From Pseudomonadota bacterium (lineage in GTDB: Bacteria > Myxococcota_A > Polyangia > Polyangiales > Polyangiaceae), in NCBI GenBank assembly GCA_023418705.1, contig JAEZYZ010000447.1:19419-83418 (forward strand): a stretch of DNA of 64,000 nt, written 5' to 3'. Below the pieces are notes generated by a model that had not been told where the DNA came from, did no database searches, and saw only the letters and a list, made by a program, of their open reading frames with translations. Positions within the stretch are counted from its first letter, which is position 1, and each line of letters begins with the position of its first letter. Made by a program: the position numbers and the translations under genes. Shown in pieces: positions 1 to 10,920 of this stretch.

Positions 1-1
1 G

Positions 2-142
2 CTGCTCGGCGAAACCTACATGCAGATGGGCAAGCGCAAGGAAGCCCGCGGCGTGCTCACGGCCATGCTCGCCGAATACCCGGAGAGCCCGTTCGTGGTG
101 CCGGCCAAGGGCTTTCTGGCAAAAATCGAAAGCGAGGATTGA
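2..142 (+). CDS. C-terminal end of a TPR-type protein (partial)
   Basis: Only the last 46 codons lie in the window; the gene starts to the left. The visible residues (GETYMQMGKRKEARGVL, then LAEYPESPFVVPAKGFL) have the small/large residue spacing of a tetratricopeptide helix pair, and the YPxSP turn is typical of YbgF/CpoB- and BamD-like periplasmic TPR proteins. The frame ends in TGA at 140-142, about 70 bases before the regulator that follows. Function cannot be assigned from this tail. Confidence 0.6.
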   Translation: MLGETYMQMGKRKEARGVLTAMLAEYPESPFVVPAKGFLAKIESED

Positions 143-214
143 TCCCGCCCGACCGTGCCCGTGGGCTGGTGCGCCCCTCGACGCCCGCCCCGATCCCGAC
201 CTAGTCTCTCGCGC

Positions 215-1666
<1,452 letters not shown>

Positions 1667-1703
1667 CCCGCCCTTCTGGTCGCGGCGCCGTAATGGCGCC
1701 CTG

Positions 1704-2474
1704 ATGGGCCAGGGGCGCCCCGACCCGATCCGCCGCTCCGGGCGCGCCCCTTCGGTGCTCGCGCTGCACGGGTTCGGGGGCACCCCGCTCGAGGTGGAGC
1801 TGGTGGCCGACCTGGCCCGCGCGATCGGCCTTTCGACGTCGGCCCCGCTCTTGCCGGGGCACGGCACCCACGTGCGCGATCTGATGCGCACCGGCTACCG
1901 CGATTGGCTCGCAGCGGCGGAGCGGAGCCTCGACGAGCTCGCCAGCGAGGCCTCCCCGGTGATCGTCGCCGGTCTGTCGATGGGCTCGCTCTTGGCCGTG
2001 GATCTGTGTGTGTCCCAGCCGGCGCGGATCTGCGGGTTGATCCTGCTCGCGAACGCCACGTCGCTCTGCGCCCCCTTCCCTGCCTGGCCGCTCGAGTGCC
2101 TGCGTCGGCTGCCCCATCCCGACTTCTGGGTGCCGAAGCTCGAGGCCGACATCGCCGACCCCGAGAGCCGGCGCACCCACCTCACCTATTCGGCCCAGCC
2201 CGTCCGCGGCGCTTGCCAGATCCAGGCGGCCGGCAAGCGCGTGCTCGGCCTGCTGGGCCAGGTGCGCTGTCCCGTGCTCGTCGCCCACGGGGCGCTCGAC
2301 CGGGTGTGCCCGGTGTCGAACGCCGACCGCGTCTTTCGCCGGCTCGGCAGCCACGACAAGCGCCTGCTGATCTTGCCGCGCTCGCGCCACATCATCACCC
2401 GGGATCTCGAGCGCGATCGACTGGCGCGCAAGATCTCGGGGTTTTTGCAGGAGCTCTCGTCAGACGCCGGTTGA
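1704..2474 (+). CDS. Alpha/beta hydrolase, carboxylesterase/monoacylglycerol lipase type
   Basis: A 256-residue serine hydrolase. The oxyanion-hole segment LALHGFGGTPLE is at 18-30, the nucleophile elbow GLSMGS holds S92, and the acid and base are probably the Asp of AHGALDRVCP and the His of SRHIITRD. The order and spacing resemble the Est30-like carboxylesterase family that cleaves short-chain esters or monoacylglycerols. There is no signal peptide, so it is predicted cytoplasmic. ATG 1704 is chosen because the frame upstream of it runs inside the regulator gene. The 3' end overlaps convergent dut by 15 bases. Substrate unknown. Confidence 0.85.
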   Translation: MGQGRPDPIRRSGRAPSVLALHGFGGTPLEVELVADLARAIGLSTSAPLLPGHGTHVRDLMRTGYRDWLAAAERSLDELASEASPVIVAGLSMGSLLAVDLCVSQPARICGLILLANATSLCAPFPAWPLECLRRLPHPDFWVPKLEADIADPESRRTHLTYSAQPVRGACQIQAAGKRVLGLLGQVRCPVLVAHGALDRVCPVSNADRVFRRLGSHDKRLLILPRSRHIITRDLERDRLARKISGFLQELSSDAG

Positions 2475-2915
2475 TCCGTAGCCCCCGCTGCCGCGGGCGG
2501 TGTCGTCGAGCGTTTCGACCAGCTCGAAGCGGGCCTGCACCACCGGCGTGATCACCAGCTGGGCGATCCGCGACAACGGCTCGACGACGAACGGCTCGCT
2601 GCCGTGGTTGATCAGGACGACGCCGATCTCTCCCCGGAAATCGGCGTCGATCGTGCCGGGGCTGTTCACGATCGACAGGCCCGCGCGGAGCGCCAGCCCC
2701 GACCGGGGCCGAACCTGCCCCTCGTAGCCTTCGGGGATGGCGAGCGCGACGCCCGTCGGGATGAGCCGGCGCTCGCCCGGGGCGATCGTGACCTTCGCTT
2801 CGAGCGCGGCGGAGAGATCCACGCCGGCCGAGCCTGGCGTCTGATATTCGGGCACGGGCACGGGCACCGGTCCCACTCTGCGGAGCTTGACGCCGACCTG
2901 TCGAAATCCACTCAT
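2460..2915 (-). CDS. dut: Deoxyuridine 5'-triphosphate nucleotidohydrolase (dUTPase)
   Basis: Hydrolyses dUTP to dUMP and pyrophosphate, keeping uracil out of DNA and feeding thymidylate synthesis. At 151 residues it is the normal length for the trimeric family, and all five motifs are present: SAGVDL, PRSGLA, the uracil-binding hairpin GTIDADFRGEIGV, RIAQLV, and the C-terminal P-loop-like GSGGYGST. Its ATG overlaps the stop codon of the upstream AAA/TPR gene (ATGA at 2912-2915), so the two are likely translationally coupled, an unusual partnership for dut. The 3' end overlaps the convergent esterase. Confidence 0.97.
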   Translation of the reverse strand: MSGFRQVGVKLRRVGPVPVPVPEYQTPGSAGVDLSAALEAKVTIAPGERRLIPTGVALAIPEGYEGQVRPRSGLALRAGLSIVNSPGTIDADFRGEIGVVLINHGSEPFVVEPLSRIAQLVITPVVQARFELVETLDDTARGSGGYGSTGV

Positions 2916-5590
2916 GATCCGCTCACCTCGATGCGATGGCGCCGAAAGATCTCGTCCGCCATTTCACTCAGCCGGATGGCCTCGCGCTGGATCGCGGCGT
3001 TGCCCTGAAAATGCGGCGAGCGCGCCACGTAGTCGGCGAAGGCGCGGTAGCTACGCGCCACCTCCTGCTCATTGCCGATCTCTTTGCTGATCGAGATCGC
3101 ACGCATGAAATAGTCCACCGCCTTGACCTGATGCCCCTCGCCCCAAGCCCCGGCCCCGGTGATCTCCCCGAGCGTGCGCAGGGCAACCGCCAGGTGGAAC
3201 TTGCTGCGCACCTCGGCGAACAGATCGACCGCCTGCTTGATGGTCTCGCGCGCCAGCTTGGGCTCGCGGTTCATCATGTAGGCCTTCGCCAGCCCCCGCT
3301 TGGCCTCCGCCAAGTGGATCTTGTCGCCGAGCTCGTCGCAGAGCCGCTCGGCCTGCTTGAGGATGCCGATGGCCTCGCTCGCGTTGCCCAGACGGTAGTG
3401 CGCCTCGCCGATGCTCGTCAGCACCACGGCGATGCGGTTGTGCTCGCCGACGCCGGCGGCCAGGCGGTGGGCCTCCTCGAACAGCTCGAGGGCGCCCTGG
3501 TGGTTGCCCTGATCCTGGGCGAGGCGCCCCAAGTTGTTCAGGGTCTCGACCAGGCCGAGCACGTCCCCCACCTCTTTTCTGATCGCGAGGGCGGCTTCCA
3601 GCGCCTCTTGCGCCTTCTTGGGGCGCCCATGGTCCATCCACACCAGCCCCATGTTGTTCAAGCTGAGCGCGATGGAGCGCCGATCGCCGAACTTTTTCCG
3701 CATCTCGAGCGCCATCAGCAGCTGATCGAGGGCGCGATCGTACTCCCCCTTCACCCACAGCAGCTTGCCGAGGTCGTCATGGCTGGCGGCGACCCCACGA
3801 TCGTCGCCGCCGTCCCGAAACAGCCCGAGGGCCGTGGACAGGTGGCGCTCGGCCGCCTCGAGGTTGCCGATGTCGCGGTACAAGCGCCCGATCCGGTTGT
3901 GCGCGGCCCCGCCCTTCGCCTTGAGGCCCAGGCGGTACGACAACGCCAGCATCTCCCGAAACGCGCCCAGCGCCTCGTCGGTCCGCCCGAGCAGGAGCAA
4001 CACGTCACCGTGGTTGTGCAGGGCCTCGATGCGCCGCCCCGCGTCGCCCTCGCCGAGCAGCTCGAGGCCGCTCGTGTAGTACTCGTGCGCCTTCTTGGAG
4101 GCGAAGTTCTGCCGCGCCAGATCGCCGGCCTCCAGGTAGGTGAGCCCCGCGCGCGATCGGGACCCCGCCCGGGTCAGGTGGCCTGCGAGCATGGCAGAGT
4201 ACTCCTCTTGAGAGCGCACGCTGTCCTTCTGCGAGAGCCAATCGGCCAAGATCTGGTGATAGCGCCGGGAGGAGGCCGAGCTGGTGAGCGCCGCGATCTT
4301 CTCCCGCTCCAGGTTGTGCTTGAAGACGAACTCGACCTCGTCGGGGAAGCTCGAGTCGGGCAGCTCGAGCACGTAGTCGCGCCGCATCAGGTCTTCGAGC
4401 GTGCGCCGGAGCGCTTCGACGTCGCTCGACGCCTCCTCCGTCCAGAGCTCTGGGGGATCGCGGTCGACGCGCCCCAAGGCCACCAGCCCGCCCAGCCAGA
4501 ACACACTGCCCATGACGGCCGCGTGCTCGAGCAGCTTGCGTTCGTTCGCGGACAGCGCGGCGATGCGCGCCGTGACGGCGTCGTCCGCGGTCAGGGGCAG
4601 GCGCGCGCTGGCGAGCTTGTCGAGATGAACGGTCCAGCCCGAGTCCGAGGCGGCCGCCAGCACGCCGCTGTCGTGGAAGATCTGGAGCATCTGCGCCAAA
4701 AGCCCCGGGTTGCCGCGGGCGGTGCCGACCGCGGCCTCGACCAGCGGCTCGGGTGGCCCACCGACACACGGAGCGAGCAGCGCCCGCATCAGGGCGAGCG
4801 CGTCCGGCTCCAGCAGCGGGCCGACGTCGATGCGCTCGTGCCTGCCGCGACCGAGCTCGAGCCACTCCGGGTAGCGCTTGAGCAGCTCGGGGCGGGCGCT
4901 GCACAAAAGGAGCACCGGCGCCGCCAGGTTCTCGCTCAAATATCCCAAGAGCTCGATCGAGTCGGCGTCGGCCGATTGTAGATCGTCGAGGCTCAAGCAA
5001 ATCGGCGTGGCCGCCGCGTCCGCCTCGAAGAACCGGCGGATGAGGGTACGCCGCAGCAGGTGGGCTTGCTGGGCGTCCTCGGCGACGGCTCGGGTGAGCG
5101 CCGTCTGCTCGAACGGCAGCTCGATGAGCGGGCCCAGCAGGTAGCAGACGTCCGCGACCTGGCCGGGCTCGACGACCTCCGCCACGATTCGACGCACCGC
5201 GTCAGCGGACGAGGTCCCCGAGGCGCTGTCCGCTAGCTGAAAGCGGGCCCGGAGCAGCCGCCCGAACAGGCCAAAGCTCAACGGCAGGGACGGGGCCGAC
5301 GCCGACCAGACCCGATAGCCGTTGTCGACGAGCTCCCGCTCCAGCTGCCGCAGCAGACGGGTCTTGCCGATGCCGCCCTCCCCGAGCAGCGTGACGATAC
5401 GGGAGCTTGCCGACGTCTCCACCAGAGCGGCCGCAGCGCGCACCTGGGCGCGCTCGCGCTCGCGCCCGAGCAGTGGCACGGTCGGATGCCGGCCGACGGA
5501 AGCGGGGGAAGTCTCCGGCATCAGGGCGGCGGCAGTGTTGCGCCAGAAGGAGCCGCCGACAAGCTCCGGCGAGGCGGCCGGACTCGCCAT
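2912..5590 (-). CDS. STAND-type AAA ATPase with C-terminal TPR array
   Basis: An 892-residue signalling ATPase of the kind found as the sensor part of MalT/LuxR regulators and myxobacterial kinase-TPR proteins. A Walker A motif GEGGIGKT is at 70-77, a Walker B-like ICLSLDDLQSAD near 200, and from about 470 to 840 there are at least eight TPR units (repeated A-Y-x-x-G-x-x-x-A-A, often with LxNLG). No DNA-binding helix-turn-helix or kinase domain is visible at either end, so it probably works through protein contacts. It is divergent from accD, with a 165-bp gap between them, and is coupled to dut by a 4-base overlap. Ligand and partner are unknown. Confidence 0.85.
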   Translation of the reverse strand: MASPAASPELVGGSFWRNTAAALMPETSPASVGRHPTVPLLGRERERAQVRAAAALVETSASSRIVTLLGEGGIGKTRLLRQLERELVDNGYRVWSASAPSLPLSFGLFGRLLRARFQLADSASGTSSADAVRRIVAEVVEPGQVADVCYLLGPLIELPFEQTALTRAVAEDAQQAHLLRRTLIRRFFEADAAATPICLSLDDLQSADADSIELLGYLSENLAAPVLLLCSARPELLKRYPEWLELGRGRHERIDVGPLLEPDALALMRALLAPCVGGPPEPLVEAAVGTARGNPGLLAQMLQIFHDSGVLAAASDSGWTVHLDKLASARLPLTADDAVTARIAALSANERKLLEHAAVMGSVFWLGGLVALGRVDRDPPELWTEEASSDVEALRRTLEDLMRRDYVLELPDSSFPDEVEFVFKHNLEREKIAALTSSASSRRYHQILADWLSQKDSVRSQEEYSAMLAGHLTRAGSRSRAGLTYLEAGDLARQNFASKKAHEYYTSGLELLGEGDAGRRIEALHNHGDVLLLLGRTDEALGAFREMLALSYRLGLKAKGGAAHNRIGRLYRDIGNLEAAERHLSTALGLFRDGGDDRGVAASHDDLGKLLWVKGEYDRALDQLLMALEMRKKFGDRRSIALSLNNMGLVWMDHGRPKKAQEALEAALAIRKEVGDVLGLVETLNNLGRLAQDQGNHQGALELFEEAHRLAAGVGEHNRIAVVLTSIGEAHYRLGNASEAIGILKQAERLCDELGDKIHLAEAKRGLAKAYMMNREPKLARETIKQAVDLFAEVRSKFHLAVALRTLGEITGAGAWGEGHQVKAVDYFMRAISISKEIGNEQEVARSYRAFADYVARSPHFQGNAAIQREAIRLSEMADEIFRRHRIEVSGS

Positions 5591-5755
5591 CCTTTGGTAT
5601 CGAGATCGCTAAACTTTTCCGCTAGTCTTCCGGCGCAGCCTCCGCGCCTCCCCGGGCGCACCCCCTCGAACGGGCCGCAATTCGGCCCCCGCACTGATTC
5701 GCCGACGAGAGTGACTGAGCACCCCGTGTCGTTGCCCGCCAAGACGCCTGCCCAG

Positions 5756-6574
5756 ATGTCCGTTGCCGAGAAAAAATCCCTCGGCAAGGGCCTATTTCGC
5801 AAGTGCGGTGGTTGCGGCAGCGTTCTGACCTCCGAGCAGCTGGCCGCCTCGTGGGAAGTTTGCCCGCAGTGCGGCCACCACCACCCCATGTCGGCGCGCG
5901 CCTGGCGCGATCTCTTGCTCGACGATAGCGCCCTCGCGGGCTGGGACGAGCACATCGCGCCCTCCGATCCGCTCGGGTTTCACGACGGAAAGGCGTACCC
6001 GGACCGGCTCGAGCGCGCGCGGCGGAACACCGAGCACACGGAGGCCATCGAGACCGGACGCGCGGCCATCGAGGGGCGCCCCGTCGCCTACGGCTGCTTC
6101 GTCTTCGCTTTCATGGGGGGCAGCATGGGATCGGTGGTGGGCGAGCGCATCACGCGGCTGTTCGAGCGGGCCACCAGCGAGCGGCTGCCGGTGGTGCTCT
6201 TGCACGCATCGGGAGGCGCGCGCATGCAGGAAGGCATTCTGAGCTTGATGCAAATGGCAAAGACCGTGGCAGCGCTGGGGCGCTTTCGTGCCATCCGGCA
6301 GCCGTTCATCAGCGTGCTCCTGCACCCGACCACCGGCGGGGTGGCCGCCAGCACCGCGTTGCTCGGTGACGTCAACCTCGTCGAACCGAACGCCCTGGTC
6401 GGCTTCGCCGGGCCGCGCGTGATCGAGACCACACTCAAGACCCAGCTGCCCGAGGGCTTTCAGCGGCCGGAGTTTTTGATGAGCCACGGCATGGTCGATG
6501 CCATCATCGCGCGATCTGCGATGCGATCCACCATCAGCGTCTTGCTGAGCCACCTGGGCGGCAAAACCAAGTGA
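5756..6574 (+). CDS. accD: Acetyl-CoA carboxylase carboxyltransferase, beta subunit
   Basis: Beta half of the carboxyltransferase that moves CO2 from carboxybiotin to acetyl-CoA, giving malonyl-CoA for fatty acid synthesis. From ATG 5756 the protein has 272 residues with the N-terminal four-Cys zinc ribbon (C17, C20, C36, C39) and the crotonase-like core FAFMGGSMGSVVGE, SGGARMQEG and PTTGGVAAS. GTG codons at 5711 and 5726 are in frame and could add 15 or 10 residues; no clear ribosome site separates the choices. The stop overlaps the GTG of folC, the same accD-folC order as in Escherichia coli. accA is not in the window. Confidence 0.95.
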   Translation: MSVAEKKSLGKGLFRKCGGCGSVLTSEQLAASWEVCPQCGHHHPMSARAWRDLLLDDSALAGWDEHIAPSDPLGFHDGKAYPDRLERARRNTEHTEAIETGRAAIEGRPVAYGCFVFAFMGGSMGSVVGERITRLFERATSERLPVVLLHASGGARMQEGILSLMQMAKTVAALGRFRAIRQPFISVLLHPTTGGVAASTALLGDVNLVEPNALVGFAGPRVIETTLKTQLPEGFQRPEFLMSHGMVDAIIARSAMRSTISVLLSHLGGKTK

Positions 6575-7800
6575 CCGACCTGAAGAGCACGCTCAGTCGG
6601 CTTTACGCCCTGGTGCCGCGCGGCCGGCGCCTGGGGCTCGAGGCCATGCAGGAGGCCTGCGCTCGCTTCAACCACCCCGAGCGCTCGTTTCAGGTGGTGC
6701 ACGTCGCCGGAACCAACGGCAAGGGCACGGTGTGCGCCTTCGTGGCGGCGATGGCGCAAGCGGCCAACCTGAGGGTCGGCCGCTACACCTCGCCGCACCT
6801 GACGCGCTTCGCCGAGCGGATCACCATCAACGGCGCGGAGATCGAGGAAGCGACGCTGGTGCGCCTGCTCAACGAGGTGCTCGACCACGCCCCGGATCTG
6901 ACGTTCTTCGAGGTCGCGACGCTGACGGCCTTCCTGGCCTTCCGCGAGGCCTCGGTGGAGCTCGCGGTGCTGGAGGTCGGGCTCGGGGGGCGGCTGGATG
7001 CCACCAACGTCGTGCCGCCGCCGCGTGCCTGCGCGATCACGCGCATCGCGTTCGATCACATGCAGGAGCTCGGCGAGTCGCTGGCGCAGATCGCCGCGGA
7101 GAAGGCCGGGATCATCAAGCCTGGGTCGGCGGTGGTGCTCGGCAAGCTCCACCCGGAGGCGCAGGCGGTGATCGACCAGCGCATCGCCGAGGTCGGAGCT
7201 CGCCGGGTCCCGCTCGGCAGCCCCGAGCCGATCAGCGGCGCTCCCCTCGCCTACCCACGCATCGCGATGCTCGGCTCCAACCTGGCGGTCGCCACCACCA
7301 TCGGGCGCGAGCTCGGCTTTCCGCCGGACGCCATGGCGCGCGGCATCGAAGCGACGAGCTGGCCGGGGCGCAACGAGCTGTTGCACCGCAACGGGCAAGA
7401 CTTGACCTTGCTCGACACCGCCCACAATCCCGACGGGGCGGTGGCGCTCTCACACATGCTCGACCCGAGCGTGCTCGGCGAGGTCGAGTCGCGGCGCGAC
7501 ATCGCGCTGGTGTTCGGCGCGATCGAGACCAAAAACTGGCGGGCGATGCTGGCGCGGCTCGACCACGTCGCGGGTCACCGCTTCTTCGTCGCCCCGCCCG
7601 TCCGGAGCGCCGTCGATCCGAGGCAGATCGCCGAGGCCGTCTCGGGGGAGGTCGCCACCGACATCGCCGACGCGCTCACCCGCGCCCGCGAACGGGTCGG
7701 GCCGCACGGGGTGGTGGTCGTGACCGGATCGACGTTCTTGGTGGGGGCGGCGCGTGCCTTGCTCCTCGGCTTGCCCTCCGACCCCGCCGTGGACATGTAA
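6571..7800 (+). CDS. folC: Bifunctional folylpolyglutamate synthase / dihydrofolate synthase
   Basis: Adds glutamate to dihydropteroate and then to folates with ATP. The 409-residue protein begins at a GTG that overlaps the accD stop (GTGA). The Mur-ligase-type P-loop AGTNGKGT is at 46-53, followed by YTSPHL and VGLGGRLDATN; the C-terminal domain has the family LLDTAHNPDGA motif. Length is normal for FolC. Translational coupling to accD is likely from the overlap. Whether it has both activities or only one cannot be told from sequence. Confidence 0.93.
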   Translation: MTDLKSTLSRLYALVPRGRRLGLEAMQEACARFNHPERSFQVVHVAGTNGKGTVCAFVAAMAQAANLRVGRYTSPHLTRFAERITINGAEIEEATLVRLLNEVLDHAPDLTFFEVATLTAFLAFREASVELAVLEVGLGGRLDATNVVPPPRACAITRIAFDHMQELGESLAQIAAEKAGIIKPGSAVVLGKLHPEAQAVIDQRIAEVGARRVPLGSPEPISGAPLAYPRIAMLGSNLAVATTIGRELGFPPDAMARGIEATSWPGRNELLHRNGQDLTLLDTAHNPDGAVALSHMLDPSVLGEVESRRDIALVFGAIETKNWRAMLARLDHVAGHRFFVAPPVRSAVDPRQIAEAVSGEVATDIADALTRARERVGPHGVVVVTGSTFLVGAARALLLGLPSDPAVDM

Positions 7801-7837
7801 GCTGCCGCCGGGCCGTGAGGCCCACCTCTCTCGAATC

Positions 7838-8326
7838 ATGCCGTCATTCGATGTCGTTTCCAAGGTGGACTGGGCCGAAGTCACCAACGCCCTGACACAG
7901 GCGCAGCGGGAGGTCGCCCAACGTTTCGACTTCAAGGGCACCGACGCAGCCCTCGAGCGTACCGAGCAGGGCATCGTCGTGCGCGCCAACGCCGACGACC
8001 GCGCGAAGGCGGCGGTGGAGGTGCTCGAGCAGAAGCTGGTCAAACGCAAGGTCAGCCTCAAGCACCTGGAGGTTGGAAAGCCCGAGAAGGGCCCCAAGGG
8101 ATCCAGCAAGATCGTCGTCACCGTCAAAGAGGGCATCGACAGCGAAAAAGCCCGGCACATCGTCAAACTGGTCAAGGACTCGAAGCTGAAGGTGCAGGCC
8201 GCCATCCAACAGGACGCGGTGCGGATCACCGGCAAGAAGCGCGATGATCTCCAGGACGCCATCCAGCTGTTGAAGGCGGCCGACGAGCTCGAGCTCGACC
8301 TGCAGTTCGTCAACTTCCGAGACTGA
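7838..8326 (+). CDS. YajQ-family nucleotide/c-di-GMP-binding protein
   Basis: A 162-residue protein of the YajQ/DUF520 family, two ferredoxin-like domains that bind nucleotides; members in Xanthomonas bind cyclic di-GMP and act with a transcription factor. The start [15 protein letters not shown], the internal FDFKGTDA and the final [14 protein letters not shown] match the family end to end at normal length. ATG 7838 is used because upstream codons lie in folC. It lies between folC and glmM with gaps of under 40 bases and may be co-transcribed. Its partner here is unknown. Confidence 0.93.
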   Translation: MPSFDVVSKVDWAEVTNALTQAQREVAQRFDFKGTDAALERTEQGIVVRANADDRAKAAVEVLEQKLVKRKVSLKHLEVGKPEKGPKGSSKIVVTVKEGIDSEKARHIVKLVKDSKLKVQAAIQQDAVRITGKKRDDLQDAIQLLKAADELELDLQFVNFRD

Positions 8327-8364
8327 CCGGGCCGCGAAACGATCCACCGAGGAGTTCCAAGAGA

Positions 8365-9738
8365 ATGGCTGAGCCTGCAGAGCGGCAGTTGTTTGGCACC
8401 GACGGCATCCGAGGGCGCGCGGGGGTGTCCCCCATGACGCCCGAGCTGACCGTGCGGCTCGGCCGCGCGATCGCGCTGGTCGCGCGCCGCGGCAAATCCC
8501 GAGCCCCGCGCGTCGTCATCGGCAAAGACACCCGCCTGAGCGGCTACATGCTCGAGACGGCGCTCGCCTCCGGCGTGTGCGCGATGGGCGGGCGCGTCCT
8601 GCTCTCCGGACCGATCCCGACGCCGGCCATCGCCAACCTCACGCACAGCATGCGTGCCGACGCCGGGGTCGTCATCAGCGCCAGCCACAACCCCTACGAC
8701 GACAACGGGATCAAGATCTTCGGTCCCGACGGCTTCAAGCTGCCGGACTCCGAAGAGCTGGCGATCGAGCGGCTGCTCGACGGCGACGAGCTGAAGAACG
8801 GTCACACCGGAGCGCGCGTCGGCCGGGCCGAACGGGTCGCCGACGCCTCGGGGCGCTACATCGTCTACGCCAAGAGCACCTTCCCGAACGACCTGACGCT
8901 CGACGGCGTCCGGGTCGTCGTCGACGCTGCCCACGGCGCTGCCTACAAGGTCGCGCCGGCGGTGTTCGAAGAGCTCGGGGCCGAGGTCTGTGCGCTCGGC
9001 TGCAAGCCCAACGGCCGCAACATCAACAAGAACTGCGGGGCGCTGCACCCGGAGCACGTCGCCCGCGAAGTCGTGAAGTTCAAGGCGCAGATCGGGATCG
9101 CGCTCGACGGCGACGCCGATCGGCTGATCGTCGTGGACGAGAAGGGATCGATCGTGGACGGTGACGCCGTCATGGCCCTGTGCGCGACGCGGCTGCTCGA
9201 GCAGCAGCGCCTCGCCAAGAAGACGCTGGTCGCCACGGTGATGAGCAACATGGGCCTCGAGCGCGCCCTGGAGGCCGCGGGCGGCAAGCTCAAGCGCACG
9301 GCCGTGGGCGACCGCTACGTCGTCGAAGAGATGCGCAAGCACGGCTACAGCTTCGGCGGCGAGCAATCCGGCCATTTGATCTTCCTCGATCACGCCACCA
9401 CGGGCGACGGGGTGGTCGCCGCGTTGCAGGTGCTGGCGCTGCTGGTCCGTGAAGGCAAGCCGCTGAGCGAGCTCTGCTCGATCATGCAGCGGGTGCCCCA
9501 GGTGCAGGACAGCATCAAGCTGCCGACCCGCCGCCCCCTCGATCAGATGCCGCGGCTGTCCAAGCAAATCCAGCTGGTCGAGGAGAAGCTGGGGAAGGAC
9601 GGGCGCGTGCTGGTCCGCTGGAGCGGCACGGAGCCGAAGCTGCGCCTGATGGTCGAAGGCCCGAACGCGAGCGAGCTGAGGGACATCTTGGCGGAGATGA
9701 CCGACGCCGCCAAAAAAGACATGGAGCTGCCGGCCTGA
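8365..9738 (+). CDS. glmM: Phosphoglucosamine mutase
   Basis: Converts glucosamine-6-phosphate to glucosamine-1-phosphate for UDP-GlcNAc, the precursor of peptidoglycan and LPS. The 457-residue protein shows every landmark of the phosphohexomutase family: FGTDGIRG at the N-terminus, the phosphoserine loop SASHNP with S107, the Mg-binding ALDGDADRL, the sugar-binding GGEQSGH and the C-terminal phosphate clamp SGTEPKLR. An AGGAG about 10 bases upstream supports the ATG. It is followed after 11 bases by nagZ, pairing synthesis with recycling of wall amino sugars. Confidence 0.97.
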   Translation: MAEPAERQLFGTDGIRGRAGVSPMTPELTVRLGRAIALVARRGKSRAPRVVIGKDTRLSGYMLETALASGVCAMGGRVLLSGPIPTPAIANLTHSMRADAGVVISASHNPYDDNGIKIFGPDGFKLPDSEELAIERLLDGDELKNGHTGARVGRAERVADASGRYIVYAKSTFPNDLTLDGVRVVVDAAHGAAYKVAPAVFEELGAEVCALGCKPNGRNINKNCGALHPEHVAREVVKFKAQIGIALDGDADRLIVVDEKGSIVDGDAVMALCATRLLEQQRLAKKTLVATVMSNMGLERALEAAGGKLKRTAVGDRYVVEEMRKHGYSFGGEQSGHLIFLDHATTGDGVVAALQVLALLVREGKPLSELCSIMQRVPQVQDSIKLPTRRPLDQMPRLSKQIQLVEEKLGKDGRVLVRWSGTEPKLRLMVEGPNASELRDILAEMTDAAKKDMELPA

Positions 9739-9749
9739 GCCCCTAGCCC

Positions 9750-10847
9750 ATGGACGACGACCTCGACCTGGTCCGGCTTTGCGGACAGCTTCTGGTCTGC
9801 GGCTTCGACGGCCACGATCTGCCGGCGCCGCTCGCGGCCGCCCTCGAACGTGGCGAGCGCGGGGGGGTGATCCTGTTTTCCCGGAACGTCGCCGACAGCG
9901 AGCAGGTGACACGGCTTTGCAAGAGGGTCGCGGAGCGCTGCCCGGCGGAGCTGCCGCCGTTCATCGCGGTCGATCAGGAGGGCGGCCGGGTGGCGCGGCT
10001 CGGCGCGCCGGTCGTGCAACTGCCGCCGATGCGGGTGCTCGGTGCGACCGCGGATCCGGAGCTCTGCCGGCGCGCCGGCGCCATCCTCGGGACCCAGCTG
10101 CGGGCGCTCGGCTTCAACCTCGATTTTGCCCCCGTGCTCGACGTCGACACCAACCCGAAGAATCCGGTGATCGGCGACCGGGCGTTCGGCTCCGATCCGG
10201 ACGTGGTCGCGCGGCTCGGGACCGCCTTCGCCGACGGTCTGCAGGGGGCCGGCGTGCTCGCGTGCGGCAAGCATTTCCCCGGCCACGGCGACACCGCTCA
10301 AGATAGCCATTTCGACCTGCCGTTCGTGGCCCACGACAAGCCGCGGCTCGATGCCGTGGAGCTGCCGCCGTTCCGCGCCGCCAGCTTGCGGAAGGTCGCC
10401 TCGCTGATGACCGCGCACGTCGTCTACACCGCGCTCGATCCGGGCATCCCCGCCACCTTGAGCCACAAGATCGCGACCCGCCTGTTGCGGGGCGAGCTCG
10501 GCTTCGAAGGGGTCCTGTTCAGCGACGACCTGGAGATGCGAGCGCTCAGCGATCGCTTCGACATCGAACGGTCGGCGGTCGCCGCGGTTGGGGCCGGCTG
10601 CGACGCGCTGCTCGTCTGCAAGAGCTCGGAGCTTCTGGAGCGCGCGCACGCCGCGCTCGTTCGCGAGGCGGAACGGGACGAAGCCTTCGCTCAGCGGTGC
10701 CGCGCCGCGGTTCGGCGCTCGCTGCTCGCGCGGCGCCGCTGCAGGCCCGGGCCGTCGGACGCGCCCGAGCGCGCGGCGCGCTTCGATGATCCTCGGGCTC
10801 GTGAGCTCTTGGCGGAGCTCGACCGCCGCGGCGCCAGCCGGGCCTGA
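9750..10847 (+). CDS. nagZ: Beta-N-acetylhexosaminidase (GH3)
   Basis: A cytoplasmic glycosidase that removes GlcNAc from anhydro-muropeptides during cell-wall recycling. The 365-residue single-domain protein carries the NagZ signature KHFPGHGDT at 174-182, which holds the Asp-His pair used as acid/base, and the nucleophile region LFSDDLEM with D259. There is no signal peptide, as expected for NagZ rather than for secreted GH3 enzymes. It follows glmM closely and ends just before a hairpin at 10852-10891. Confidence 0.95.
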   Translation: MDDDLDLVRLCGQLLVCGFDGHDLPAPLAAALERGERGGVILFSRNVADSEQVTRLCKRVAERCPAELPPFIAVDQEGGRVARLGAPVVQLPPMRVLGATADPELCRRAGAILGTQLRALGFNLDFAPVLDVDTNPKNPVIGDRAFGSDPDVVARLGTAFADGLQGAGVLACGKHFPGHGDTAQDSHFDLPFVAHDKPRLDAVELPPFRAASLRKVASLMTAHVVYTALDPGIPATLSHKIATRLLRGELGFEGVLFSDDLEMRALSDRFDIERSAVAAVGAGCDALLVCKSSELLERAHAALVREAERDEAFAQRCRAAVRRSLLARRRCRPGPSDAPERAARFDDPRARELLAELDRRGASRA

Positions 10848-10851
10848 AATG

Positions 10852-10891
10852 GCGACGGCCCCGCCCACCCGGAGGTGAGCAGGGCCGTCGC
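10852..10891. terminator. Hairpin between convergent genes (terminator-like)
   Basis: A perfect 10-bp inverted repeat (GCGACGGCCC ... GGGCCGTCGC) with a 20-base loop lies five bases after the nagZ stop and 29 bases before the stop of the opposing Cys-rich gene. It has no T-tract on either side, so it would need Rho or act as an mRNA end stabiliser; the position favours a shared transcription end. Confidence 0.5.
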
Positions 10892-10920
10892 TCGGCGATC
10901 GATCTGCCGATCCGTTGGCT

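Noticed and set aside
2936..4981. A 681-codon open frame on the plus strand opposite the AAA/TPR gene
   Set aside because: The sequence is Arg/His/Pro/Leu-rich without domains; it is the antisense shadow produced by the high-GC third positions of the real gene.
7450..9912. An 820-codon open frame on the minus strand across folC, yajQ and glmM
   Set aside because: It covers three certain genes on the other strand, has no domain and a shadow-like composition.
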